Below, piece after piece: positions 56,896-64,000 of a DNA stretch of 64,000 nucleotides. Where the stretch lies: contig WTPW01000022.1 of the NCBI GenBank assembly GCA_009809945.1, forward strand, positions 252,165-316,164. The letters are read 5' to 3'. A model generated the notes under the pieces. That model searched no databases. It saw only the letters and a program-made list of their open reading frames with translations, and was not told the DNA's origin. The DNA comes from Gigaspora margarita. Lineage: Eukaryota; Glomeromycota; Glomeromycetes; Diversisporales; Gigasporaceae. Position 1 is the first letter of the stretch. Each line of letters opens with the position of its first letter. The position numbers and the translations under genes are program-made.

Positions 56896-57815
56896 CAGTG
56901 GCCTACCATAATATTGTGAACACTTTTTAAAAATTTATATAGAGCTAAATATATAAGATATTAAGCTAAAAATAAAAATATAAATGCATTAAACTATATC
57001 TTTTAAATAAAAAAAAGTTTATAAAATTTTATGCAATACTTTTTAAAATAATCAGATTTTAGTAAATTTTAGATTTTTTTATTTTTGCGATTTGCTAATT
57101 TTTAATATATTCTTATAGTAGCACAAATTACTAAATATAGTAATATATAAACTTGATTTTTTATACAGTAAACTAGCAATTTTTTTAAATAAAAGTATTT
57201 AGCATAACAAATTGTATATATTTTGAAAGTTTTATAATTTTTAAAAATTTATTTACTAAATTACTATATAGTAATAAAATTTCTATATTTAGTAATTTTT
57301 AATTTTAATTTAGTAATTTTAATTCTAAGATTTAAAAGTAATAACTAGCTTAATATTTTTTAAAATTTTATAAAAATTGGAATTATATATAATTTGTTAT
57401 GCTGAATAATTTTTACTTAATTTTGAAATTTAATTAACTTAATAAAAATTTTACTTTTACTATATACATTAGAGATTGTACCCATTGGGAAAACCTCTAC
57501 CCGGTTACTATTAAATTACCCAGATATCCGGATAAATTACTATGTCACATGATTGCAAGTTCTACCCGGGTACAATCACTAATACACATATTATTTTAAT
57601 CATTTTTTTAGTATTATAATTTTCGCAATTGTGTAACATTGCAAAAAATTAAAATTTTTAATTATTTTAAAAAGTACAGCATAAAATTTTTTGATTTTTT
57701 TTATTTGAAAGATATATATTTAATAAATTTATATTTTTATTTTAGCTTAATATCTTATAAATTTAGCTCTATATAAATTTTTTAAAAGTGTCCACAATAT
57801 TATGGTAGGCCACTG
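56896..57815. mobile_element. GGCCTACC mariner-type MITE, copy 2, 920 bp
   Basis: Ends CAGTGGCCTACCATAATATT on both sides, flanked by TA (56894-56895, 57816-57817). Longer than copy 1 because of the 112-bp insertion at 57470-57581 and its 8-bp duplication. Non-coding. Confidence 0.9.
57470..57581. mobile_element. hAT-like micro-MITE, 112 bp
   Basis: Ends TAGAGATTGTACCC and (reversed) TAGTGATTGTACCC. Flanks ATATACAT (57462-57469) and ATACACAT (57582-57589) match 7 of 8. Copy 1 of the host MITE (about 23240) shows the empty site, a single 'atgtatat'. TAGAG plus 8 bp fits hAT. Confidence 0.88.
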
Positions 57816-58379
57816 TATCATTACTTTCAATTAATTAATAAAAGAATCTAGACATGGTACTCGGTTGTAAAAACTTAAAAAAAAGTACATATAAAACTTT
57901 TTTTTACTAATTTAATCTATATCCATTTTTAAGTATTATATATAAAATTTTACATAAACAACTTTTTTTAAGATAAAAGATAGAATATTTTAGTAAAAAA
58001 AGTTTTATATGTATTAACATTGTAAATTTTTGTTTTTTTTATAAAATGTTATTTTACTAAGACAATTTATCTTTATATCTTAGAAAAAGTTGTTTGAATA
58101 AAATTTTATATTATATAATGTGCTATTATATATATATTTTACACTTTATTAAGTAAAATTTTTAAATTTTAATAATTTTTTATCTACAAAATCATGCGAT
58201 TTGATTGGTCAGAATTATGGGTGCAACATGTCTGGGTGTGACAAATTTATATTCCTATTTTTATTATGCTTTGTTATAAGTCTATTTAGAGGTTTCTATG
58301 TCTAAAGAATTTCTATAATTAAAAATTGCAGGGAACAAAACCTAAAGCTAAAAAGAAAGAAAAGCTAATATTTATATAT

Positions 58380-58585
58380 CTTTTATAAAAGGTATAAAAT
58401 ATATAAAAGTTACAATGTGCATAAAATATAAAAAAAATATAAAAGTATAAAAAATATAAAAATATATAAGTATAAAATGTATAAAGAGTATAAAAGTACA
58501 AACAGTATAAAAGTAATAAAAATTTAAAAATAATAAAAATATAAAAGTAATAAAAATATAAAAAGTAGAAAAGGTACAAAATATA
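58380..58585. repeat. TATAAAAG-type satellite
   Basis: About twenty imperfect copies of TATAAAAG/TATAAAAA. The reverse-strand Phe/Tyr-rich ORF (58319-58579) is a product of this repeat. Confidence 0.8.
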
Positions 58586-60019
58586 TATTACTTAATTGTC
58601 TTCTATTATTATTCAATAATTATGGCTCATTAGAATCATAGTAGTCTTCTGAATCTAGTAGTTACATTGGTTCTATAATATTTCTATTTTCTTTAAAAAT
58701 AAACTCTGAAATTCTGAATCTATTAGGTATTCAAATTTATTAGCAAAGATCTTTTTTTTAAAAAAAATTAAATTTTAAAAAAAATTATTATACAATAAAT
58801 TGTCTATAAAAATAATAATAAAATATATATTAGAGAATACTCTTTCCAATGATTACTTGAACCAAATTTTCTCACTAAAAAAAAACAAAGTTTTTTGTTA
58901 AATCATTGCCTGTACTTAATGTATAGTAGAATAATACAGAAAACCATTTTTATAAAAATCAACTACTTGCTCTAGGGACTTCTTTGTATATTTAGTATGC
59001 AAGCCAAAAGTGTTTTTTTTATAAAATACATAGCAGAAGGTAGTGCTCTTGTATAAGAAATTTTGGTGAGACTAAAGAAGTTATCCATTGATGAAGTAAC
59101 CTGTAGTAAAACAATGGAGAACAACAAAAAAAAAAAGAGTTTTCTGAATATACTTTCTTTTAAATTTAATACAAGTAATTTGTCTCATCCCTTTGGTTCT
59201 TTCAAAATTTTGACAAAGTAGGCATTCTGGTTTAAAAATTAGCAATGTTTATTCTTTCCAAATTGGGAATATAGCTACCATATTGGAACCAAGTCACAAG
59301 TAAATTTAAGGTTCTTCAATAAATAACATGTAAAGTATTTTGAAGAAAAATTCAAAATGAAATTCCTTTTTAGAACATTTTATATTCACCTATCTCTATG
59401 TTCTTTTAGATCAGAGGTTTTTTCTTGCAATATTTTTTATCTATATATGATAATTTGAGTTTAATTAGAGTAGAGACTACTTTTTTAGTATAATATAATT
59501 TTTACAATAATTCATCTAAAGCTTTATTTTTCATTTTTCATTTTCTATATTTGTTTTTTTTGTTTTGTTGGTTCATTTTGTTTTTCTTTTCATCTCTCTT
59601 TCTTTCCTGTCCTTTTAAATTTAGTTTTTCCATCTACTTCCAAGAATATTTCCTTTGAGAAATGCTTTTGTATGGTAGCACAAGGCTGATGGACTAATCA
59701 GAATTCCCAGGAATTCTGTGAGATGATTTGTATTTGGTTTAGTTGTCTAAATCAGATGATGTCAATACTGTTTATTCTTTGAATATTATATGTACTTTTT
59801 TTATAGTATAATAAATAAATTAAAAAGATCATATATGATGAGTCTCACTTAAGAGGAAAAAAAATAAATAAAAAAATAAAACATATATTAAAAGTTGGCT
59901 TATAATATACTTCATTTAAAATAAAAAATTGTAATTAAGTTATTAAAACTAAAAAAAAAACTTTTAAAAGTTTTTAGTTATCATGTATCTATCTTTTTGC
60001 ACCAGACTATATAAAAGTT
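58586..60019. other. 1.4-kb A+T-rich interval without a gene
   Basis: No ORF, no recognisable repeat ends. A pyrimidine-rich segment lies at 59560-59630. Confidence 0.5.
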
Positions 60020-60475
60020 GAATAGAAATAAAATCAACATAAAAAAATTAACAACCAATCAAATTTCAAGATCAGGTGTAACGTGGCACATTCAGAAAAA
60101 TTCAAAACAAATGTTCATTTTTCAAAAAGAATTTTTGATTTTTTCGCATAGGCGATACATCGCACCCTATAAGATCTGGTGTAACGTGAAATCAAAACAA
60201 TAAATAAATTCGTTAGTTTAGGGTTAGGGTAAGGGTTAGTTTAGGGTAAGGGTTAGGTTAGGGTCAGGGTAGTGTGTTTTAGCGAAGAGTTTTTAATCCA
60301 AAATTTCGTAAGGAATTTTTTTTGTTAGAGCATAAGAGGTGGTTTCATAGGCAAAATTTAGCGTTATGGCCGATTTTTGAAAAAAAAATCGTAATCGCTT
60401 CGATCTCACGTTACACCTGATCCTGAATTCTTATTGGTTGATCAGGGGTAGCGATACATCGCCATGGCGATAAAT
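60020..60475. mobile_element. CpG-containing inverted-repeat element
   Basis: Left 'agatcaggtgtaacgtggca' (60069) is mirrored by 'cacgttacacctgatcctga' (60406), within a wider match including 'accaat'/'attggt'. 'gcgatacatcgc' appears near both ends (60147, 60449). The inner part contains telomere-like repeats. The frame 60018-60203 is not a supported gene. Confidence 0.6.
60213..60267 (+). repeat. Interstitial degenerate TTAGGG repeats
   Basis: About seven units of TTAGGG, TTAGGGT, AAGGG or TTTAGGG in tandem. TTAGGG is the telomere repeat of most fungi; here it lies inside a mobile element, not at an end. Confidence 0.75.
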
Positions 60476-60543
60476 ATAATAATTCTTTCAAAAATTGCTT
60501 ATAACCAAAATTTAAATTTTCCTTGCAAAATTTTGATATAATA

Positions 60544-60725
60544 CAGCCGTACTCCTCTGTAATTTACTCCTTTATAATCACAAATTTTATATAATCACGT
60601 TAAATTTTGAAAATTTCATTAATAACTTATAAAAAATACTCTATATAAGTACATCATAGTAAATTCTTTATAAGCACATATTTTTAGTGTAAAACAAACC
60701 AAGTGACTATAGAGGAGGATGACTG
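60544..60725. mobile_element. Mariner-type MITE, 182 bp
   Basis: Ends CAGCCGTACTCCTCTGTA and (reversed) CAGTCATCCTCCTCTATA, flanked by TA (60542-60543, 60726-60727). The interior is A+T-rich with 'ataatcac' motifs. Non-coding. Confidence 0.8.
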
Positions 60726-60727
60726 TA

Positions 60728-61129
60728 GTACATTCTAACTCTACATAATAGCAATACCCTAATCCTAACAAACAAAACAAAATTTTACTTCGAAGTATAT
60801 TTTGAAATTTTTTTGGGTGGCGATTCTACCCTTGTATAAAAGTTGTCATTATTATTATCGTAAATCCGTAGATAAAAAAAAACAAATATTAAAAAATAAA
60901 TAAAACAATAAAACAATATACAGATCAGGGACTGTCAAAAATTTGGAAACAAAATTTTCCGAATTTTGGCCTCCGATTTTAAAATTTCCAAATTTTGATC
61001 AGTTAAATATATTACAACTTCGTTTAATTACTTATATTCCCAAATTCTAGATAACGAGTTAACAATTTTTGAGGTTATTTACTATGAATACATTATACAT
61101 ACCGGTACTACTGTTTCTTTAATCTCACG
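60728..61129. other. Interval without a gene; hairpin at 60930-61007
   Basis: 'gactgtcaaaaatttggaaa' is mirrored by 'tttccaaattttgatcagtt'. Otherwise nothing is seen. Confidence 0.4.
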
Positions 61130-61247
61130 CCTGATTTCACATTTGTAATCGTTGATAGAATTTATAGCAACGGTTCTTGAAGACTTTCTACCAGCTTTTT
61201 GAAAAGTTGGAAGTCCGTGAATGGTATTGAATCTAAGATTTTCATTA

Positions 61248-61418
61248 CAAGTGAATCTTGATATAAGAAAGTTGCTGGGTCCAGTTAAAATCTTTCTTAT
61301 ATCAAGATTTTCTTATATCGAAAGCTTTTTATTATAAACTTTCTATTGGAACTTAACAAAATCTTTCTTTATACCAAGAGTTTCTTATATAAAACTTTCT
61401 TATATCAAGAGTCACTTG
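61248..61418. mobile_element. Mariner-type MITE, 171 bp, with empty site in the duplicate
   Basis: Ends CAAGTGAATCTTGATATAAG and (reversed) CAAGTGACTCTTGATATAAG, flanked by TA (61246-61247, 61419-61420). The paralogous segment at about 62985-63010 lacks the insertion. Further 'ttcttatat' repeats fill the interior. Confidence 0.9.
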
Positions 61419-61837
61419 TATAATATGCCTCATTATATTGGACACAGGTAAAATGAAGTCAATAGGGATGCAATAAGTACCAGTAGGCAGCACTATTGTT
61501 ACATATATTTAGGCCATACCAATTTATTCTCTGTTTAACATAACACCTTAATTTTTTTACATTTTTTTAGCCAATTAAATTCCGGATTTTTTGGTATTTA
61601 TTATCCACCCTCCTCTTACAAAATATTTTATGCTATGTCAAACAAAGAATTAACTTGGAGTGGCCTTAACTTGAGCAAACATTCGATTTATAAAATTATA
61701 GCTCTAATTATCGAGTCAAATCGATCTAAACTCTTAAGTTATATACAAATATGTGATAAGCATCTACAATTTAATGATATTTTTATTATTTGATTTCTTT
61801 TATTTAAATCATAAAATTATAAGCTAGTCTATTGCAT

Positions 61838-62435
61838 TTCAGCCAATTTTTATAATCAATAAAAGCCTATTTCATTAAGATAAAAACGTCAAGCTTTAAT
61901 TACTGCATCATCATAACCTGGATCAGCAGGTTTTCGATAATAAATAAATGCTTCTTCAACTCCAATTTCATTTTCATAAAAATACCCAACCATATGTGTT
62001 CCTTGAGCATCACTCATATCAGCGGATTTTTGATAATAGATAAATGCCATATGATAATTCTTTTCAACTCCAATTCCATGTTGATACAATATCCAACATT
62101 ATATATTCCATCAACATATCCCATCTCCGATGAGTTTTGATAATAAACGGATGCCTTATGTTCATCCCTTTCAATACCGGTTCCTGGCTGATAAAAATAA
62201 CCAACATTAAAAGTTCCAATAATATGACCCATATCAGCGCTTTTTGATAATAAATGAACGCCTTATTTTCATCCTTATTAACTCCAATTCCTTCATCATA
62301 ACAGAAACCAACGTAAAAAACCAGCGTGTTTCATATCAGCAGACTTTGATAATAAATGAATGCCTTATGTTCATCTTTTTTAACCCATTTACCAAAATGA
62401 TAACAACATGCAAGAATAATTTTGGCCGTAGGATT
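61838..62435 (-). pseudogene. Sel1-repeat protein gene, broken paralogue
   Basis: Read on the minus strand from about 62435, Sel1 units appear in order (AKIILACCYHFGKWVKKDEHKAFIYYQ..., MGHIIGTFNVGYFYQPGTGIERDEHKASVYYQNSSEMGYVDGIYNVGYC, QHGIGVEKNYHMAFIYYQKSADMSDAQGTHMVGYFYENEIGVEEAFIYYRK...). Frameshifts lie near 62340, 62240 and 62085, one unit has lost about five residues (GVE|EAF), and an early stop follows AVIKA at 61889-61891. The intact paralogue is at 63358-64000. It would have encoded a scaffold-type helical repeat protein. Confidence 0.85.
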
Positions 62436-62465
62436 TATTTGATCATCCAAACACCAATCATAATA

Positions 62466-62829
62466 TTAACAGGATTTTGCCTCTTTTTTCTCAAAAATTA
62501 ATCTAATTGTTATTGACGATTTCTGTGTCAGAACATTTAGATATTTCTTCATTGTATAAATTAAACAATTAAATATTTATTTCAATAAGTCATATGGTAA
62601 TTATTATCTTTTACGTGTATTTGACCAAAATTTTCAGCTACTTGGGTAACATCATTTGATAAACATTTTATTGGGAAATTCTACAGTCGGATTATTGACA
62701 TTTTAAAATCAATAAAAAAAATCGAATCAAAGCGTTTAATAAAACTATCACCACTAATCTTTCTATATTTAGATAACAAAGAAAGTTAAACAACAACCGG
62801 TTTATCATTCTACATTGTGGTTTAATGAC
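62466..62829. other. Interval without a gene between the two Sel1 copies
   Basis: A+T-rich, no ORF or repeat ends seen. Confidence 0.4.
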
Positions 62830-63357
62830 ACATCTCACGCCTAAGTTCACACTTGTAATCTCATGTGCAAAAGTCGATGATCTCTATGACTCCGAACAAG
62901 GAGGATCATCAGCACTGGACAAAATTTATAGCAATAGTTCTTGAAGACTTTTTGAAAGACCGTAGATGGTTATTGAATCTAAGATATTTACTATACCATG
63001 CGCTCATTACGTTGGACACAGTAAAATTAAGTTTAATAGGGATGCAATAATTACCAACAGACATCCTATTTCCCCCAAATTTTGGCACCAAAGGAAGTCA
63101 ATTGGAATAATTATGCAACTGAACTTCATTTTACCTGTGATAATTAACTTGTAATTCGAATTAGCGTTTTAATTCGAATTAATATTTAATCTGAACAAAT
63201 ATTCGGGTTACAAACTTCTAATTCAAATTATCGAGTTAACTCGGGTCCAAGCTCTAAGTTAGATATCAAATATGTGATAAGCATCTATACGTAGTCTAAT
63301 GATAAATTTTATTATTTGATTTCTCTTATTCAAATCATAAAATTATTAGCCAGTGTA

Positions 63358-64000
63358 TTACATTTCAGCCAATTGTTTATAATAAATAAACGCCTTATAT
63401 TCATCTATTTCAAATCCAATTCCATGAAGATAAAAATATCCAACTTTAAATAGTGCATTAGTATAGCCCATATCAGCAGATTTTCGATAATAAATAAATG
63501 CTTTATGTTCATCCTTTGCAACTCCAATTCCATTTTCATAAAAATACCCAACCTTATATGCTCCTTGGGCATCGCCCATATCAGCAGATTTTTGATAGTA
63601 GATAAATGCCATATGGTAATTCTTTTCAACTCCAATTCCATTTCGATAACAATATCCGACATTAAATATTCCATCGACACATCCCATCTCTGATGATTTT
63701 TGATAATAAACGAATGCCTTATGTCCATCCTTATTAACACCAATTCCATCATCATAACAAGACCCAACATTATATGTTCCCAGAGCATTACCCATATCAG
63801 CAGATTTTTGATAATGAATGAACGCCTTATGTTTATCTTTTTCAACACCAATTCCATGTTCATAACAGACACCAACGTAAAATACACCTTCAGCATTACC
63901 CATATCAGCAGATTTTTGATAATAAATAAATGCTTTACGTCCATCTTTTTCAACCCATTTACCAAAACGATAACAACTTGCAAGAATAATTTTAGCCGTA
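63358..64000 (-). CDS. Sel1-repeat protein, C-terminal part (runs off the window)
   Basis: The minus-strand frame is open from the window end (TAKIILASCYRFGKWVEKDGRKAFIYYQKSADMGNAEG...) to TAA at 63358-63360 (...KAFIYYKQLAEM). Six tandem units of 36 residues of the form (Y/F)xVGxCYExGIGVEKDEHKAFIYYQKSADMGxA are visible, each two antiparallel helices in known Sel1 structures. The N-terminus, and any kinase domain there, lie outside the window; unlike the gene at 48.2 kb, no kinase follows the repeats. The gene ends within the last unit, so this is probably the true C-terminus. Function: protein-protein scaffold by family; partner unknown. It is a tandem duplicate of the pseudogene at 61838-62435. 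Confidence 0.9.
   Translation of the reverse strand, partial: TAKIILASCYRFGKWVEKDGRKAFIYYQKSADMGNAEGVFYVGVCYEHGIGVEKDKHKAFIHYQKSADMGNALGTYNVGSCYDDGIGVNKDGHKAFVYYQKSSEMGCVDGIFNVGYCYRNGIGVEKNYHMAFIYYQKSADMGDAQGAYKVGYFYENGIGVAKDEHKAFIYYRKSADMGYTNALFKVGYFYLHGIGFEIDEYKAFIYYKQLAEM

Larger units (their letters stand above)
54717..58258. mobile_element. TIR/foldback element opened to 3.5 kb by nested retroposons and MITEs
   Basis: Left ATAGGAATATAAATTAGTCA and right (reversed) ATAGGAATATAAATTTGTCA continue with 'attctgatcaatcaaat'/'attctgaccaatcaaat' and further 'ataaaattttat' text (54850; 58105). Inside lie SINE-A copy 4, a head-B retroposon, a mariner MITE and its own nested MITE. Smaller inverted arms also occur at 57885-58020 ('acatataaaacttttttt'). 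No coding region. Confidence 0.65.
61130..62465 (-). repeat. Segmental duplicate of 62830-64000 (Sel1 gene and its 3' flank)
   Basis: 'tctcacgcctgatttcacat', 'agcaacggttcttgaagact', 'ttgaatctaagatt', 'agggatgcaataagtacc' and the Sel1 units have counterparts in the same order from 62830 on. This copy has gained a MITE (61248-61418) and lost its reading frame. Confidence 0.8.

Noticed and set aside
58319-58579. Phe/Tyr-rich membrane-like ORF
   Set aside because: Product of the TATAAAAG satellite.
62865-63154. Small ORFs on both strands between the Sel1 copies
   Set aside because: The region is the duplicated 3' flank of a Sel1 gene and the frames are not kept in the paralogous segment.
1-64000. 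Retrovirus-like, LTR, Polinton or capsid-bearing elements
   Set aside because: No integrase with LTR ends, protease, capsid or protein-primed polymerase motifs were recognised; the reverse transcriptase present belongs to a LINE.

Overview
The window looks like a gene-poor, transposon-rich piece of an arbuscular mycorrhizal fungus genome (Glomeromycotina, Rhizophagus-like; genus not settled). The basis is the very high A+T content, host genes made of Sel1-type repeats (about 36 residues each), one of them fused to a TKL-like kinase with a short 78-bp intron, and a mix of Tc1/mariner, hAT-like, Harbinger-like, LINE and tRNA-headed SINE elements. This is inference from gene style; no rRNA or other marker gene is present.

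Layout. 1-1.67 kb: fragment of an A+T-rich inverted-repeat family (here the CATCAG family) carrying a small MITE. 2.1-11.3 kb: one long, decayed LINE with a gag-like ORF, an unrecognised middle ORF, then endonuclease, reverse transcriptase, RNase H and a zinc knuckle. 11.4-16.3 kb: a CATCAG element with an assembly gap, a tRNA-headed retroposon and a 322-bp palindromic tandem array. 16.6-28.0 kb: what appears to be a single hAT-like element bounded by 8-bp target duplications and swollen to 11.4 kb by nested insertions. 29.3-30 kb: a Sel1 pseudogene. 31.0-34.3 kb: a CATCAG element with a SINE inside. 34.7-41.0 kb: a nested stack up to five levels deep. 41.2-42.7 kb: minisatellite, then hAT MITE, then SINE. 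43.5-45.8 kb: a Tc1-type transposon with decayed transposase and a hAT-like MITE inside it. 47.2-47.8 kb: a 5'-truncated poly(A) retrocopy. 48.2-50.6 kb, minus strand: the only near-complete host gene, a Sel1-repeat/protein-kinase fusion interrupted by an assembly gap. 51-60.7 kb: MITEs, a third nested stack and no gene. 61.1-64.0 kb: tandemly duplicated minus-strand Sel1 genes, the first a pseudogene, the second open and running off the window end.

How it fits together. No operon or multi-gene pathway is visible. The functional host content is two Sel1-family genes; this family is greatly expanded in these fungi and is usually inferred to act in signalling or protein scaffolding. The rest is a readable insertion history: many elements have exact target duplications, and several have an empty-site counterpart inside the window, so insertion order and target-site preference can be read directly. 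I found no convincing new biological system. The most unusual items are the long tRNA-headed retroposon family with interchangeable heads, the LINE with an unassigned middle module, and the nested stacks.
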